Positions 1 through 15,003 are shown, counted from the stretch's first letter. The stretch is DNA of 64,000 nucleotides from Pseudomonas sp. K2I15 (GCF_002204795.1 NZ_NIXO01000021.1:1-64000); one strand, 5' to 3'. Numbers and translations: made by a program. The notes: a model not told the origin generated them from the sequence alone.

Positions 1-1
1 T

Positions 2-118
2 TCTTGACGACCATAGAGCATTGGAACCACCTGATCCCATCCCGAACTCAGCAGTGAAACGATGCATCGCCGATGGTAGTGTGGGGTTTCCCCATGTGAG
101 AGTAGGTCATCGTCAAGA
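2..118 (+). rRNA. rrf: 5S ribosomal RNA
   Basis: Matches the Pseudomonas 5S rRNA. The 5' CTTGACGA pairs with the terminal TCGTCAAG to close helix I, and the conserved CCATCCCGAACTCAG and GATGGTAGTGTGGGG blocks are present. The 16S and 23S genes of the operon must lie left of the window. A strong terminator follows at about 129-163. Confidence 0.95.
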
Positions 119-128
119 TTAAATTCCG

Positions 129-165
129 AAACCCCTGATTGCTAACGCAATCAGGGGTTTTGTTT
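129..165 (+). terminator. rrn operon terminator
   Basis: The stem ACCCCTGATTGC/GCAATCAGGGGT with a TAAC loop is followed by TTTTGTTTT. It sits 11 bases after the 5S gene and is the expected Rho-independent end of the rRNA operon. Confidence 0.9.
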
Positions 166-283
166 TGGGCGGTCGAAAGTATGGCGACGGTCTTCGGGCA
201 TCTTCAATGCTAAAGTCCTGCCTTTCTATGCAATGGCCTTATGCATGGCTATCATGCCTGCCTCATTGTGAGGCGAGACTTGC

Positions 284-1243
284 ATGCTGACGTTGTTGAA
301 ACTTCTAAAAGATGGTCGATTCCACTCCGGGGAAGCGCTTGGTGCTGCCTTGGGGGTCAGTCGCAGTGCTGTATGGAAGCAGCTTCAGCATCTCGAGGCG
401 GAATTGAATCTACCTATCCATAAAGTCCGCGGCAGGGGGTATCAGCTGGCGTCGCCTCTGGTGTTGTTAAATGCTGATGAAATTGCTCAGCATGTGCCGG
501 CTCCTGCATGGCCTATTCATATCTCTGACTCCATTGACTCTACCAATGCCGAGGCATTGCGTCTTATCGAGGCGGGCCGCACTGCGCCGTTTCTTGTGCT
601 TTCAGAGCAGCAGACTGCTGGCAGGGGGAGGCGAGGGCGAAAGTGGATCAGTCCTTTCGCTCAAAACGTCTACTACAGCCTTGTGTTGCGTATCGAGGGC
701 GGTATGCGCCAGCTGGAGGGCCTAAGCCTGGTAGTCGGATTGGCGGTTATGCAGGCGCTGCGGGATGCAGGTGTTCGCAATGCCGGGTTGAAGTGGCCAA
801 ATGACGTTTTGGTGGGGAAGAAAAAGATCGCCGGGATTCTTCTGGAGCTGGTCGGTGATCCCGCCGATGTTTGCCATGTCGTCCTGGGTATCGGCATTAA
901 TGTGAACATGCAGAAGGCGGATGAGGTCGATCAGCAATGGACCTCTGTACAGCTGGAGACCGGTAGCGCTGTTGATCGTAACTACCTGGTAGCGCGTCTG
1001 GGCGTGCAACTGCAGGCTTATCTTGATCGCCACCAGGCTTCCGGCTTTTCCACTATCCAGGGTGAATGGGAGCAGAATCATTTATGGCAGGGTCGACCTG
1101 TATCGCTCATCGCAGGTGTGAATCAGATTGACGGAGTGGTATTGGGGATTGACGGGCAGGGCGCGTTACGGTTGAGAGTGGATGGTGTTGAGAAAGTATA
1201 TAGCGGTGGTGAGCTAAGCCTGAGGTTGCGTGATGATTCTTGA
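284..1243 (+). CDS. birA: BirA: biotin-protein ligase / biotin operon repressor
   Basis: Bifunctional protein that activates biotin to biotinyl-AMP, transfers it to the acetyl-CoA carboxylase carrier protein, and represses biotin synthesis genes. Residues 1-60 form a winged helix-turn-helix (the [15 protein letters not shown] region). The catalytic domain shows the biotin-binding GRGRRGRKW loop near residue 113, then KWPNDVLV and KKIAGILLE near 168-180, and a C-terminal SH3-like region. The 319 aa length is normal for a repressor-type BirA. A GAGGCGAG site precedes the ATG. The stop overlaps the start of coaX, so the two are probably co-transcribed. Confidence 0.95.
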   Translation: MLTLLKLLKDGRFHSGEALGAALGVSRSAVWKQLQHLEAELNLPIHKVRGRGYQLASPLVLLNADEIAQHVPAPAWPIHISDSIDSTNAEALRLIEAGRTAPFLVLSEQQTAGRGRRGRKWISPFAQNVYYSLVLRIEGGMRQLEGLSLVVGLAVMQALRDAGVRNAGLKWPNDVLVGKKKIAGILLELVGDPADVCHVVLGIGINVNMQKADEVDQQWTSVQLETGSAVDRNYLVARLGVQLQAYLDRHQASGFSTIQGEWEQNHLWQGRPVSLIAGVNQIDGVVLGIDGQGALRLRVDGVEKVYSGGELSLRLRDDS

Positions 1244-1982
1244 GCTCGACTGTGGGAATAGCTTTATCAAATGGCGGGTGCTCGAGTCGGATAGGGCGCG
1301 CATCTTTGCAGAAGGCGTCGTTGGATCGGATGCCTCTCTGATCGACAGCCTGTTCGCGCTCACGGGGCTCGCCTTAAAGGATTGTCGTCTGGTGAGTGTT
1401 CGTGCCTCCGATGAGACGAATCAACTGGTCGCTACCCTGGTAGAGGCGTTTGGCGTCAAAGTCCTCTGTGCTGCTGCAGCAAGGCAGATGGGCGGGGTCC
1501 GGAACGGGTATGAAGACTTCGAACGCCTGGGCCTGGATCGCTGGCTAGCTATGTTGGGCGGTTTTCAGTTGGCGTCGGGCGCGTGCCTGGTACTCGATTT
1601 TGGTACCGCAGCAACAGCAGACTTCATTGCTGCGGACGGTGAGCACCTGGGAGGCTTTATTTGTCCCGGTATGCCGCTGATGCGTAACCAGCTTCGAACG
1701 CATACCCGCAAAATACGCTATGACGATATTGCCGCTGAGCGTGCCCTTGAGGCCCTGTCTCCGGGCCGCACAACCGTAGAGGCGGTAGAGCGCGGCTGCA
1801 CGCTCATGCTGAGAGGGTTTGTGCTCACTCAGTTGGAGTTGGCTCGTAGCTATTGGGGGGGCGATTTCACTGTCTTCCTTACCGGTGGAGATGCTGAGCT
1901 GGTGGCGGATGCGGTGCCTCACGGAAGGCTCGTCCCTGATCTCGTTTTTGTTGGCTTGGCGATGGCGTGCCCTTTGTCCTGA
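1233..1982 (+). CDS. coaX: CoaX: type III pantothenate kinase
   Basis: Phosphorylates pantothenate, the first step of coenzyme A synthesis; the type III enzymes belong to the ASKHA fold. The protein opens [15 protein letters not shown] with the phosphate-binding DCGNS motif. It has a central [11 protein letters not shown], the DFGTAATAD motif, the [11 protein letters not shown] substrate loop and a late [10 protein letters not shown] motif. The second of two adjacent ATGs (1233) is chosen because the Pseudomonas homologue starts MILE. It overlaps the end of birA and is followed closely by the SPOR gene, suggesting a three-gene transcript. Confidence 0.93.
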   Translation: MILELDCGNSFIKWRVLESDRARIFAEGVVGSDASLIDSLFALTGLALKDCRLVSVRASDETNQLVATLVEAFGVKVLCAAAARQMGGVRNGYEDFERLGLDRWLAMLGGFQLASGACLVLDFGTAATADFIAADGEHLGGFICPGMPLMRNQLRTHTRKIRYDDIAAERALEALSPGRTTVEAVERGCTLMLRGFVLTQLELARSYWGGDFTVFLTGGDAELVADAVPHGRLVPDLVFVGLAMACPLS

Positions 1983-1989
1983 GGTTTTT

Positions 1990-2436
1990 ATGCGTTGGCT
2001 GTTTCTGCTTTTGCTGGTCCTCAATGTCTTCTATTACATCTGGCATCAACAGGAAGCCCCTCTGCGCGCTAAAGACGTCACGCCTTTGGCTCTCTATCGT
2101 GGCTCTCAGCAAGATATCCGGCTGTTAAGCGAATCGGCTGACGCGATGGTGCGGCGAGACAGGGGGAAGGCGCCTGAAGCACCGGCTACGTGCCTGTACA
2201 TCGGTGGCCTGGCCGATCAGAAAGAGGTTCAGTCCGTTGAGCAGCGCCTCACAAGCCTGGACATCAAGGTCAAACTGCAATCTCTGAACCTGCCTGATGC
2301 TTCTGGATACTGGCTGCGAGTAGCCCCTGAAAGCAGGCGCCTGGCCGATGATCTGCCCTTTGAAAACCTTGCTAATGAATTCAATGAGTTAAAACATAAA
2401 ATAATGCCGTGCGAAGGCATTGCAACCTTCGAATAG
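1990..2436 (+). CDS. Small membrane-anchored SPOR-domain protein
   Basis: A 148-residue protein with an N-terminal hydrophobic segment (about residues 2-18, MRWLFLLLLVLNVFYYIW) followed by a hydrophilic linker and a SPOR-like fold from about residue 60. The block CLYIGGLADQKEVQSVEQRL resembles SPOR peptidoglycan-binding domains. The family is found directly after coaX in Pseudomonas. The ATG at 1990 is chosen over a longer upstream reading because it gives the signal-anchor start and lies 7 bases after the coaX stop. A role at the septum or cell wall is inferred from the domain only. Confidence 0.8.
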   Translation: MRWLFLLLLVLNVFYYIWHQQEAPLRAKDVTPLALYRGSQQDIRLLSESADAMVRRDRGKAPEAPATCLYIGGLADQKEVQSVEQRLTSLDIKVKLQSLNLPDASGYWLRVAPESRRLADDLPFENLANEFNELKHKIMPCEGIATFE

Positions 2437-2537
2437 TTTGCATAGAATGGCGCCCGCTTCGCAGTGAAGACCTCTTGGGTCGACAGGGTGAAGCAACGGT
2501 CAATGCAGCTAACCTCATATTTTTAATGAGAAAATGC

Positions 2538-2565
2538 TTGACAGAAGGCTGGCATGATGTAGAAT
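2538..2565 (+). promoter_or_regulatory. Promoter of the tRNA-Tyr-Gly-Thr cluster
   Basis: A consensus -35 TTGACA (2538-2543) and -10 TAGAAT (2560-2565) are separated by 16 bp, with the -10 ending 13 bases before the mature tRNA-Tyr 5' end. The downstream sequence GCCGGCTCGC is GC-rich, as expected for a stringently controlled tRNA promoter. Confidence 0.85.
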
Positions 2566-2578
2566 GCCGGCTCGCTTA

Positions 2579-2663
<85 letters not shown>

Positions 2664-2686
2664 TTTTAGCGTGAGCTGCAAGCTCC

Positions 2687-2760
<74 letters not shown>

Positions 2761-2786
2761 AGTTTGCAGGTTGTGCAGATTGTTTT

Positions 2787-2862
2787 GCTCTTGTAGCTCA
2801 GTTGGTAGAGCACACCCTTGGTAAGGGTGAGGTCAGCGGTTCAAATCCGCTCAAGAGCTCCA
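2787..2862 (+). tRNA. tRNA-Thr (anticodon GGT)
   Basis: A 76-nt tRNA. The acceptor GCTCTTG pairs with CAAGAGC, the anticodon loop TTGGTAA carries GGT, and CCA is encoded. It is the last of the three-tRNA cluster. A terminator follows directly; the tufB gene found here in P. aeruginosa is missing. Confidence 0.97.
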
Positions 2863-2868
2863 TATAAC

Positions 2869-2901
2869 AAGGCAGATATGAAAATATCTGCCTTTGTTTT
2901 A
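2869..2901 (+). terminator. Terminator of the tRNA-Tyr-Gly-Thr cluster
   Basis: A perfect 11-bp stem AAGGCAGATAT/ATATCTGCCTT with a GAAA tetraloop is followed by TGTTTTAA. It begins 7 bases after tRNA-Thr. Confidence 0.85.
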
Positions 2902-2976
2902 ACAGCTGCCTCTGATTGATTCTACTCTCTCTCGTGATTTTGTTTGGGTAGGTTCGGGGTCTGCAGGGGTTTGTTG

Positions 2977-3005
2977 TTGTAAAGTCTTTTTCAGATCGGC
3001 ATAAT
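2977..3005 (+). promoter_or_regulatory. Probable promoter of tRNA-Trp / secE-nusG
   Basis: A -35-like TTGTAA (2977-2982) and -10-like CATAAT (3000-3005) with 17-bp spacing lie 21 bases before tRNA-Trp. Since a terminator isolates the upstream tRNAs, a separate promoter is needed here. Confidence 0.6.
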
Positions 3006-3025
3006 TGTCGGCCTGATTTTGTTTT

Positions 3026-3101
3026 AGGTCAGTAGCTCAATTGGCAGAGCGACGGTCTCCAAAACCGTAGGTTGGGGGTTCGATTCCCTCCTGACCTGCC
3101 A
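3026..3101 (+). tRNA. tRNA-Trp (anticodon CCA)
   Basis: A 76-nt tRNA. The acceptor AGGTCAG pairs with CTGACCT, the anticodon loop CTCCAAA carries CCA, and GCCA ends the gene. It lies 45 bases before secE and is probably processed from the secE-nusG transcript. Confidence 0.97.
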
Positions 3102-3146
3102 GATTCACTTGGTGTGTCTGGCTTTCTTTTCACAGGATCTTCATAG

Positions 3147-3515
3147 ATGACTCCTAAGGCTGAAGCTCAAGGCTCTCGCTTCGATCTGCTCAAGTGGCTT
3201 GTAGTAGTCGCTATTGTGGTCGTAGGCGTTGTCGGCAACCAGTACTACTCTGCGTCGCCGATCCTGTACCGCGTCCTCGCATTGCTCGCCCTTGCTGCTG
3301 CTGCTGCCTTTGTTGGCCTGCAGACTGCCAAAGGCAAGTCGTTTGCGGTCTTGGTAAAGGAAGCTCGTACCGAGATCCGTAAAGTCGTTTGGCCGACTCG
3401 CCAAGAAACCACGCAGACCACGTTGATTGTGGTAGCTGTTGTTCTGGTTATGGCGTTGCTGTTGTGGGGTCTTGATTCCCTGCTCGGCTGGCTTGTTTCC
3501 TTGATTGTTGGCTAA
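3147..3515 (+). CDS. secE: SecE: preprotein translocase subunit
   Basis: Membrane subunit of the SecYEG protein-export channel. The 122 residues contain three hydrophobic segments (about 14-34, 40-60 and 90-118), the arrangement of the three-helix gamma-proteobacterial SecE. Between the second and third lies the conserved cytoplasmic amphipathic stretch with EARTEIRKVVWPTRQET. nusG follows 9 bases after the stop, the standard secE-nusG pair. Confidence 0.95.
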   Translation: MTPKAEAQGSRFDLLKWLVVVAIVVVGVVGNQYYSASPILYRVLALLALAAAAAFVGLQTAKGKSFAVLVKEARTEIRKVVWPTRQETTQTTLIVVAVVLVMALLLWGLDSLLGWLVSLIVG

Positions 3516-3524
3516 GGGTGTCCC

Positions 3525-4058
3525 GTGGCTAAGCGTTGGTACGTTGTGCATGCTTACTCGGGTTACGAGAAGCATGTCATGCGCTCTTTGCTAGAGCGCG
3601 TAAAGCTGGCAGGCATGGAAGATGGCTTCGGCGAAATTCTGGTTCCCACTGAAGAAGTGGTTGAAATGCGTAATGGCCAGAAACGCAAAAGCGAGCGCAA
3701 GTTCTTCCCTGGCTACGTGCTGGTTCAAATGGACATGAATGAGGGTACTTGGCACTTGGTCAAGGACACTCCTCGCGTCATGGGTTTCATCGGCGGTACC
3801 GCTGATAAACCTGCTCCGATCACCGACAAAGAAGCAGAAGCAATTCTGCGTCGTGTTGCTGACGGCAGCGACAAGCCCAAGCCGAAGACGTTGTTCGAGC
3901 CGGGTGAGGTTGTTCGTGTCACAGATGGTCCGTTTGCAGATTTTAACGGCACTGTCGAAGAAGTTAACTACGAAAAGAGCCGGATCCAAGTGGCAGTGCT
4001 CATTTTCGGTCGCTCTACTCCGGTAGAGCTAGAGTTCAGCCAGGTCGAAAAAGTCTAG
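3525..4058 (+). CDS. nusG: NusG: transcription elongation/termination factor
   Basis: Binds RNA polymerase, suppresses pausing, and links polymerase to Rho or to the ribosome. It begins with a GTG codon giving [16 protein letters not shown], the normal NGN-domain start. [13 protein letters not shown] lies near residue 65, and the C-terminal KOW domain ([21 protein letters not shown]) starts near 126. The 177 aa length is standard. A terminator follows, separating it from rplK. Confidence 0.96.
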   Translation: MAKRWYVVHAYSGYEKHVMRSLLERVKLAGMEDGFGEILVPTEEVVEMRNGQKRKSERKFFPGYVLVQMDMNEGTWHLVKDTPRVMGFIGGTADKPAPITDKEAEAILRRVADGSDKPKPKTLFEPGEVVRVTDGPFADFNGTVEEVNYEKSRIQVAVLIFGRSTPVELEFSQVEKV

Positions 4059-4073
4059 CTGAGCAAGCATCCC

Positions 4074-4104
4074 AACCCCGCAGCCTTAGGCTGTGGGGTT
4101 TTGT
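4074..4104 (+). terminator. Terminator after nusG
   Basis: The stem AACCCCGCAGCC/GGCTGTGGGGTT (one G-T pair) with a TTA loop is followed by TTG. It ends the secE-nusG unit or acts as a partial terminator ahead of the L11 operon. Confidence 0.75.
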
Positions 4105-4175
4105 CGTCACTGGGATAAACGCGCAAGTAACCGGGGAGCCTTTCGAGGCGTTCGAACCCGTAATTGGAGTGCCTC

Positions 4176-4607
4176 ATGGCCAAGAAGATTACCGCTTACA
4201 TCAAGCTGCAAGTGAAGGCCGCTCAGGCCAACCCAAGCCCACCTGTTGGTCCAGCTCTGGGTCAGCACGGCGTGAACATCATGGAATTCTGCAAGGCCTT
4301 CAACGCCCGTACTCAGGGTATTGAGCCAGGTCTGCCGACTCCAGTGATCATCACTGTATACAGCGACCGTAGCTTCACCTTCGAAACCAAGTCGACCCCG
4401 GCTTCGGTTCTGTTGAAGAAAGCTGCTGGTCTGACTAGCGGTTCCGCTCGTCCTAACACCGTTAAGGTTGGCACTGTGACCCGTGCTCAGCTGGAAGAAA
4501 TCGCGAAAACCAAAAACGCGGATCTGACTGCAGCTGATATGGATGCAGCCGTGCGTACCATCGCCGGTTCTGCTCGTAGCATGGGCCTTAACGTGGAGGG
4601 TGTGTAA
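4176..4607 (+). CDS. rplK: Ribosomal protein L11
   Basis: Large-subunit stalk-base protein binding the GTPase-associated region of 23S rRNA. The start at 4176 gives [13 protein letters not shown] and the standard 143 residues; a longer in-frame reading from 4164 is rejected. The proline-rich [14 protein letters not shown] motif is near residue 20. The stop overlaps the rplA start as TAATG, so the pair is translationally coupled. Confidence 0.96.
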   Translation: MAKKITAYIKLQVKAAQANPSPPVGPALGQHGVNIMEFCKAFNARTQGIEPGLPTPVIITVYSDRSFTFETKSTPASVLLKKAAGLTSGSARPNTVKVGTVTRAQLEEIAKTKNADLTAADMDAAVRTIAGSARSMGLNVEGV

Positions 4608-5302
4608 TGGCTAAGCTGACCAAGCGCCAAAAGGCTATCGCCGGTAAAATCGAAGCGGGCAAGTCCTACAACTTTGTAGACGCTGCTGCTCTGCTGACCG
4701 AGCTGTCGACTGTCAAGTTCAGCGAGTCTGTTGACGTTGCTGTAAACCTGGGCGTTGACCCACGTAAATCCGACCAGGTCGTTCGTAGCGCTACTGTGCT
4801 GCCACACGGTACTGGCAAGACTGTACGTGTAGCTGTCTTCACCCAAGGCCCAGCAGCTGAAGCTGCTCTGGCCGCCGGCGCCGATCGCGTTGGCATGGAC
4901 GACCTGGCTGCCGAAATGAAAGGCGGCGACCTGAACTATGACGTCGTAATTGCTTCCCCGGATGCAATGCGCGTTGTAGGTCAGTTGGGTCAGATCCTCG
5001 GTCCACGTGGTCTGATGCCTAACCCTAAAGTTGGCACCGTAACTCCAGACGTAGCTACCGCGGTTAAAAACGCCAAGGCTGGTCAGGTTCGTTATCGCAC
5101 CGACAAAAACGGCATCATTCACACCTCCGTTGGCAAAGTCGGCTTTGATGCCGTCAAGCTGAAGGAAAACGTTGAAGCCCTGATCGCTGATCTGAAGCGT
5201 ATCAAGCCAGCTTCCTCGAAAGGTATCTACGTCAAGCGCGTTACCCTGAGCACCACTATGGGCCCAGGTCTGGTCATCGACCAAGGCTCGCTGGACGTAT
5301 AA
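4607..5302 (+). CDS. rplA: Ribosomal protein L1
   Basis: Large-subunit protein of the L1 stalk and, in enterobacteria, the translational repressor of its own L11-L1 message. The 231 residues include the conserved [14 protein letters not shown] end and a [12 protein letters not shown] core. The start codon overlaps the rplK stop. A 198-bp leader separates it from rplJ. Confidence 0.96.
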   Translation: MAKLTKRQKAIAGKIEAGKSYNFVDAAALLTELSTVKFSESVDVAVNLGVDPRKSDQVVRSATVLPHGTGKTVRVAVFTQGPAAEAALAAGADRVGMDDLAAEMKGGDLNYDVVIASPDAMRVVGQLGQILGPRGLMPNPKVGTVTPDVATAVKNAKAGQVRYRTDKNGIIHTSVGKVGFDAVKLKENVEALIADLKRIKPASSKGIYVKRVTLSTTMGPGLVIDQGSLDV

Positions 5303-5500
5303 GACACAAATTGGTGCAAGTAATTGCGCCAGTTGAAAGATTGGGGTCCCTGCCTGGCGGGGGCTATCCAAGACCGTAGGCGACGCAAGTCTTAAACCAC
5401 CAGCCTACGCAGATGGTGCTCCCGGTTCCTTACCGAATCAGACACCAAAACGACATCCGGCCCAGGCCAGATGAAACGGTAACAAGCAGGAGTTAAACCC
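5303..5500 (+). promoter_or_regulatory. L10 leader region
   Basis: This 198-bp non-coding stretch between rplA and rplJ occupies the position of the ribosomal protein L10 leader, an mRNA structure bound by the L10-(L12)4 complex to repress rplJL. It holds several GC-rich potential hairpins (for example around TCCCTGCCTGGCGGGGGC). I assign it by position and general structure, not by a computed fold. Confidence 0.6.
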
Positions 5501-6001
5501 GTGGCAATTAATCTCGAAGACAAGAAGGCCATCGTCGCTGAAGTCAACGAGGCTGCCAAAGCTGCTCTGTCCGCTGTCGTGGCTGATGCCCGTGGTGTGA
5601 CAGTAAGCGCTATGACCGGACTCCGTAAAGAGGCTCGTGAAGCTGGCGTGTACGTACGTGTTGTACGTAACACCTTGCTCAAGCGCGCTGTTGCTGACAC
5701 TGAATACAGTGTCCTCAACGACGTGTTCACTGGCCCGACTCTGATTGCGTTCTCCACCGATCATCCAGGCGCTGCTGCCCGTTTGTTCAAGGAATTCGCT
5801 AAGGGTAACGACAAGTTCGAGATCAAGGCAGCTGCGTTCGAGGGCAAGTTCCTCGCAGCTAACCAAATCGACGTACTGGCAACACTGCCGACCCGTAACG
5901 AAGCTATTTCTCAGCTGATGAGCGTGATTCAAGGCGCTACCAGCAAGTTGGCTCGTACTCTGGCCGCAGTTCGCGAGCAAAAAGAAGCTGCCGCAGCCTA
6001 A
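5501..6001 (+). CDS. rplJ: Ribosomal protein L10
   Basis: Base of the L7/L12 stalk and an autoregulator of the rplJL message. It starts at a GTG giving [20 protein letters not shown]; an AGGAG site precedes it. The length is 166 aa with the [23 protein letters not shown] core and a C-terminal Ala-rich helix that binds L12 dimers. rplL lies 78 bases downstream. Confidence 0.96.
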   Translation: MAINLEDKKAIVAEVNEAAKAALSAVVADARGVTVSAMTGLRKEAREAGVYVRVVRNTLLKRAVADTEYSVLNDVFTGPTLIAFSTDHPGAAARLFKEFAKGNDKFEIKAAAFEGKFLAANQIDVLATLPTRNEAISQLMSVIQGATSKLARTLAAVREQKEAAAA

Positions 6002-6079
6002 GGCTGAGCACTTCCTCTCGCGTATTTTTGTTTATTTCGATGGCCGCGTAGGCCGTCCCCCAATTCAGGAATTACAGCA

Positions 6080-6445
6080 ATGTCTATCTCCCAAGACGAT
6101 ATCCTCAACGCCGTAGCTGAAATGTCGGTTCTGCAGGTTGTTGAGCTGATCAAAGCTTTCGAAGAAAAATTCGGCGTTTCCGCTGCCGCTGCTTCCGCTG
6201 GCCCAGCCGCTGTTGCTGCTGTTGCTGAAGAGCAAACCGAATTCAACGTTATGCTGTTGGAATCCGGCGAGAAGAAAGTAAACGTGATCAAGGCAGTACG
6301 TGAACTGACCGGTCTGGGCCTGAAAGAAGCCAAGGCTGTAGTTGACGCTGCTCCAAGCATGGTTCTGGAAGCTGTTGCGAAAGACGCAGCTGACAAAGCC
6401 AAGGCTGCTCTGGAAGAAGCAGGCGCTAAAGTCGAGCTGAAGTAA
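6080..6445 (+). CDS. rplL: Ribosomal protein L7/L12
   Basis: Flexible stalk protein that recruits translational GTPases. The N-terminal dimerisation domain (about 1-35) leads to an Ala-rich hinge (about 36-52, [18 protein letters not shown]), and the C-terminal domain carries the [15 protein letters not shown] factor-binding helix. The length is 121 aa. It is followed by a hairpin before rpoB. Confidence 0.96.
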   Translation: MSISQDDILNAVAEMSVLQVVELIKAFEEKFGVSAAAASAGPAAVAAVAEEQTEFNVMLLESGEKKVNVIKAVRELTGLGLKEAKAVVDAAPSMVLEAVAKDAADKAKAALEEAGAKVELK

Positions 6446-6491
6446 GCATCGACCTTGCGTCTCCAGCCCAAGCGTTAAGCTGAAGGCTGAT

Positions 6492-6520
6492 GGCTGGTGG
6501 CTCTTGCCACCGGCCTTTTT
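6492..6520 (+). terminator. Attenuator hairpin between rplL and rpoB
   Basis: A 10-bp stem GGCTGGTGGC/GCCACCGGCC (one T-G pair) with a TCTT loop is followed by five T. In E. coli a partial terminator at this position reduces rpoBC relative to ribosomal protein transcription; the same role is inferred here. Confidence 0.75.
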
Positions 6521-6665
6521 CCGTTATTGGCAATCGACTCGGTCGTCGCCTCTAACGCGTTGTAACCACCCGATGCGGTGGCGCAAACCATGGGGTTTGC
6601 AAGATTTTCTGGCTGCTCCCGTCGGGAGGGGCCAAACAAGCAGGTGACCAAGCTGGGGAACGCTG

Positions 6666-10739
<4,074 letters not shown>

Positions 10740-10803
10740 CACGTGACGCGAATCGAGAGCGGGGCTGTTTAGCCCGCTCTCTGCTCCGCCAGGAGGAAAG
10801 GCC

Positions 10804-13800
10804 TTGAAAGACCTACTGAATTTGCTGAAAAACCAGGGTCAAGTCGAAGAGTTCGACGCCATCCGTATTGGATTGGCATCGCCTGAGATGATCCGTTCGT
10901 GGTCGTTCGGTGAAGTTAAAAAGCCGGAAACCATCAACTACCGTACGTTCAAACCAGAACGTGACGGCCTGTTCTGCGCCAAGATCTTTGGCCCGGTAAA
11001 GGATTACGAGTGCCTGTGCGGTAAGTACAAGCGCTTGAAGCACCGTGGTGTGATCTGCGAGAAGTGCGGCGTTGAAGTTGCACTGGCCAAGGTTCGTCGT
11101 GAGCGCATGGCGCACATCGAACTGGCTTCGCCGGTTGCCCACATCTGGTTCCTGAAATCGCTGCCGTCCCGTATCGGCTTGCTGATGGACATGACCCTGC
11201 GTGATATCGAACGCGTTCTCTACTTCGAGAGCTATGTCGTTATCGATCCAGGCATGACCACCCTTGAAAAAGGTCAGTTGCTCAACGACGAGCAGTACTT
11301 CGAAGCGCTGGAAGAGTTCGGCGACGATTTCGATGCCCGCATGGGTGCCGAAGCTGTCCGCGAACTGCTGCACGCTATCGACCTGGAACACGAGATTGGC
11401 CGTCTGCGTGAAGAAATTCCGCAAACCAACTCCGAAACCAAGATCAAGAAGCTGTCCAAGCGTCTGAAGTTGATGGAGGCCTTCCAGGGTTCCGGCAACT
11501 TGCCAGAGTGGATGGTGCTGACCGTTCTGCCGGTTCTGCCGCCAGACCTGCGTCCGCTGGTACCGTTGGATGGCGGTCGCTTCGCGACTTCCGACCTCAA
11601 CGACCTGTACCGTCGCGTGATCAACCGTAACAACCGCTTGAAGCGTCTGCTCGATCTGTCCGCTCCGGACATCATCGTGCGCAACGAAAAGCGTATGTTG
11701 CAAGAAGCTGTCGATGCCCTGCTCGACAACGGTCGTCGTGGCCGCGCTATCACCGGTTCCAACAAGCGTCCTCTGAAATCCTTGGCTGACATGATCAAGG
11801 GTAAGCAAGGTCGTTTCCGTCAGAACTTGCTCGGTAAGCGTGTTGACTACTCCGGTCGTTCGGTAATTACCGTAGGCCCGACCCTGCGTCTGCACCAGTG
11901 CGGTCTGCCGAAGAAGATGGCTCTCGAGCTGTTCAAGCCGTTCATTTTCGGCAAGCTGGAAATGCGTGGTCTGGCGACCACCATCAAAGCTGCCAAGAAA
12001 ATGGTCGAGCGCGAACTGCCAGAGGTTTGGGACGTTCTCGCTGAAGTGATCCGTGAACACCCGGTTCTCCTCAACCGTGCACCGACCCTTCACCGTCTGG
12101 GTATCCAGGCGTTTGAACCGGTACTGATCGAAGGTAAGGCTATCCAGCTGCACCCTCTGGTCTGTGCTGCGTACAACGCCGACTTCGACGGCGACCAAAT
12201 GGCCGTGCACGTACCGCTGACACTGGAAGCCCAGTTGGAAGCGCGTGCGTTGATGATGTCGACCAACAACATTCTGTCGCCAGCCAACGGTGAGCCAATC
12301 ATCGTTCCGTCGCAGGACGTTGTATTGGGTCTGTACTACATGACTCGTGAAGCGATCAACGCCAAGGGCGAAGGTCGTGTGTTCGCGGATCTGCAGGAAG
12401 TTGACCGTGTGTTCCGTGCCGGCGAAGCCGCACTGCATGCAAAGGTTAAAGTGCGCATCCACGAAACCATCAACGATCGTGACGGTGGCAGCGTCAAGAA
12501 CACCCGTATCGTCGACACCACTGTCGGCCGTGCGCTGTTGTTCCAGGTTGTTCCACCTGGCCTGTCGTACGATGTAGTCAACCAGCCAATGAAGAAAAAG
12601 GCGATCTCCAAGCTGATCAACCAGTGCTACCGCGTGGTTGGTTTGAAAGAGACCGTTATCTTCGCTGACCAGTTGATGTACACCGGTTTTGCTTATTCGA
12701 CCATTTCCGGCGTTTCCATCGGTGTTAACGACTTCGTTATCCCGGACGAGAAAGCCGCCATCATCGGTGCTGCTACCGATGAAGTGAAAGAGATCGAAAG
12801 CCAGTACGCCTCCGGCCTGGTAACCCAGGGCGAGAAGTACAACAAAGTGATCGACCTTTGGTCCAAGGCCAACGACGAAGTGTCGAAGGCGATGATGTCG
12901 AACCTCTCGAAAGAGCGCGTTATCGACCGTCATGGCGTAGAAGTCGATCAAGAGTCGTTCAACTCGATGTACATGATGGCCGACTCGGGCGCACGGGGTT
13001 CTGCTGCGCAGATCCGTCAGCTCGCCGGTATGCGTGGCCTGATGGCCAAGCCGGACGGTTCCATCATCGAAACGCCGATTACTGCGAACTTCCGTGAAGG
13101 TTTGAGCGTACTTCAGTACTTCATCTCGACTCACGGTGCTCGTAAAGGTCTGGCGGATACCGCGTTGAAAACCGCTAACTCCGGTTACCTGACTCGTCGT
13201 CTGGTAGACGTTGCGCAAGACTTGGTTGTGACTGAAGTTGACTGCGGTACCGAACACGGTCTGCTGATGACTCCGCACATCGAAGGCGGCGACGTTGTAG
13301 AGCCGTTGGGTGAGCGCGTACTGGGTCGAGTAATCGCCCGTGACGTATTCAAGCCAGGCACCGAGGAAATCATCGTTCCTGCTGGCACCTTGGTAGACGA
13401 GAAGTGGGTCGAGTTCATTGAACTCAACAGCATCGACGAAGTGATTGTTCGCTCGCCGATCAGTTGCGAAACCCGCTACGGCATTTGCGCCAAGTGCTAC
13501 GGCCGTGACTTGGCTCGTGGTCACCAGGTGAACATCGGTGAAGCGGTCGGCGTTATCGCTGCCCAGTCCATCGGTGAGCCGGGTACCCAGCTGACCATGC
13601 GTACGTTCCACATCGGTGGTGCGGCAAGCCGGACCTCCGCAGCCGACAGCGTTCAGGTGAAGAATGGCGGTACCGTCCGTCTGCACAACCTGAAGCACGT
13701 TGAGCGAGTGGATGGCCACCTGGTTGCTGTGTCCCGTTCCGGTGAGCTGGCAATCGCTGATGACTACGGTCGTGAGCGTGAGCGTTACAAGCTGCCGTAC

Positions 13801-15003
13801 GGTGCTGTGATTTCGGTTAAAGAAGGTGACAAGGTCGACGCTGGCGCAATCGTGGCCAAGTGGGATCCGCACACTCACCCAATCGTTACCGAAATGAAAG
13901 GTACCGTGACCTACGTGGGCATGGAAGAAGGCATCACGATCAAGCGTCAGACTGACGAATTGACCGGTATGACCAACATTGAAGTACTCGACGCCAAAGA
14001 CCGTCCAGCAGCAGGCAAAGATATTCGTCCTGCTGTGAAAATGGTTGATGACAACGGCAAGGATCTGTTGCTGCCAGGCACTGACGTTATCGCTCAGTAC
14101 TTCCTGCCAGCCAACGCCCTGGTCGGTGTTGCGGATGGTGCGAAGATCGCGATCGGTGATGTTATCGCTCGTATCCCGCAAGAAACTTCGAAGACCCGTG
14201 ACATCACCGGTGGTCTGCCACGTGTTGCCGACTTGTTCGAAGCTCGTCGTCCGAAAGAAGCGTCGATTCTGGCTGAAGTCAGCGGCACCATCGCGTTCGG
14301 TAAAGAGACCAAAGGCAAGCGCCGTCTGGTCATTACCCCGAACGATGGTAGCGATCCGTACGAAGAGCTGATTCCGAAGTGGCGTCACCTGAACGTCTTC
14401 GAAGGCGAACAGGTAAACCGCGGCGAAGTTATCTCCGACGGCCCGAGCGATCCACACGACATCCTGCGTCTGCTGGGTGTGAGTGCGCTGGCCAAGTACA
14501 TCGTTAACGAGATCCAGGACGTTTACCGTCTGCAAGGCGTGAAGATCAACGATAAGCACATCGAGACCATCCTGCGTCAGATGCTGCGTAAAGTTGAAAT
14601 CGCTGAATCCGGCGATTCGAGTTTCATCAAGGGCGACCAGATGGAACTGACTCACGTACTGGTAGAGAACGAACGTCTGGCTGGCGACGAGAAATTCGTT
14701 TCCAAATTCACTCGTGTGTTGCTGGGTATCACCAAGGCGTCGTTGTCCACTGAGTCGTTCATCTCGGCGGCCTCCTTCCAGGAGACCACTCGTGTACTGA
14801 CCGAAGCAGCGGTAACCGGCAAGCGCGATTACCTGCGCGGCCTGAAAGAAAACGTGGTTGTGGGTCGTCTGATCCCGGCCGGTACCGGCTTGGCCTACCA
14901 CAGCGAGCGTAAGCGTCGCCGTGAACTCGACAAGCCGCTGCGCGTAAGCGCCAGTGAAGTGGAAGCTGCACTGACCGAAGCGCTGAACTCAAGCGGTAAC
15001 TGA
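10804..15003 (+). CDS. rpoC: RNA polymerase beta' subunit
   Basis: The 1399-aa catalytic subunit. The start codon is TTG, preceded by AGGAGGAAAGGCC, giving [12 protein letters not shown]. The N-terminal zinc site has [13 protein letters not shown] with ICEKCGV (about residues 70-88). The Mg-binding [12 protein letters not shown] lies near 458. The bridge-helix and trigger-loop region holds [17 protein letters not shown] second zinc site is [13 protein letters not shown]. The TTG start is unusual but conserved in Pseudomonas. Confidence 0.98.
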   Translation: MKDLLNLLKNQGQVEEFDAIRIGLASPEMIRSWSFGEVKKPETINYRTFKPERDGLFCAKIFGPVKDYECLCGKYKRLKHRGVICEKCGVEVALAKVRRERMAHIELASPVAHIWFLKSLPSRIGLLMDMTLRDIERVLYFESYVVIDPGMTTLEKGQLLNDEQYFEALEEFGDDFDARMGAEAVRELLHAIDLEHEIGRLREEIPQTNSETKIKKLSKRLKLMEAFQGSGNLPEWMVLTVLPVLPPDLRPLVPLDGGRFATSDLNDLYRRVINRNNRLKRLLDLSAPDIIVRNEKRMLQEAVDALLDNGRRGRAITGSNKRPLKSLADMIKGKQGRFRQNLLGKRVDYSGRSVITVGPTLRLHQCGLPKKMALELFKPFIFGKLEMRGLATTIKAAKKMVERELPEVWDVLAEVIREHPVLLNRAPTLHRLGIQAFEPVLIEGKAIQLHPLVCAAYNADFDGDQMAVHVPLTLEAQLEARALMMSTNNILSPANGEPIIVPSQDVVLGLYYMTREAINAKGEGRVFADLQEVDRVFRAGEAALHAKVKVRIHETINDRDGGSVKNTRIVDTTVGRALLFQVVPPGLSYDVVNQPMKKKAISKLINQCYRVVGLKETVIFADQLMYTGFAYSTISGVSIGVNDFVIPDEKAAIIGAATDEVKEIESQYASGLVTQGEKYNKVIDLWSKANDEVSKAMMSNLSKERVIDRHGVEVDQESFNSMYMMADSGARGSAAQIRQLAGMRGLMAKPDGSIIETPITANFREGLSVLQYFISTHGARKGLADTALKTANSGYLTRRLVDVAQDLVVTEVDCGTEHGLLMTPHIEGGDVVEPLGERVLGRVIARDVFKPGTEEIIVPAGTLVDEKWVEFIELNSIDEVIVRSPISCETRYGICAKCYGRDLARGHQVNIGEAVGVIAAQSIGEPGTQLTMRTFHIGGAASRTSAADSVQVKNGGTVRLHNLKHVERVDGHLVAVSRSGELAIADDYGRERERYKLPYGAVISVKEGDKVDAGAIVAKWDPHTHPIVTEMKGTVTYVGMEEGITIKRQTDELTGMTNIEVLDAKDRPAAGKDIRPAVKMVDDNGKDLLLPGTDVIAQYFLPANALVGVADGAKIAIGDVIARIPQETSKTRDITGGLPRVADLFEARRPKEASILAEVSGTIAFGKETKGKRRLVITPNDGSDPYEELIPKWRHLNVFEGEQVNRGEVISDGPSDPHDILRLLGVSALAKYIVNEIQDVYRLQGVKINDKHIETILRQMLRKVEIAESGDSSFIKGDQMELTHVLVENERLAGDEKFVSKFTRVLLGITKASLSTESFISAASFQETTRVLTEAAVTGKRDYLRGLKENVVVGRLIPAGTGLAYHSERKRRRELDKPLRVSASEVEAALTEALNSSGN

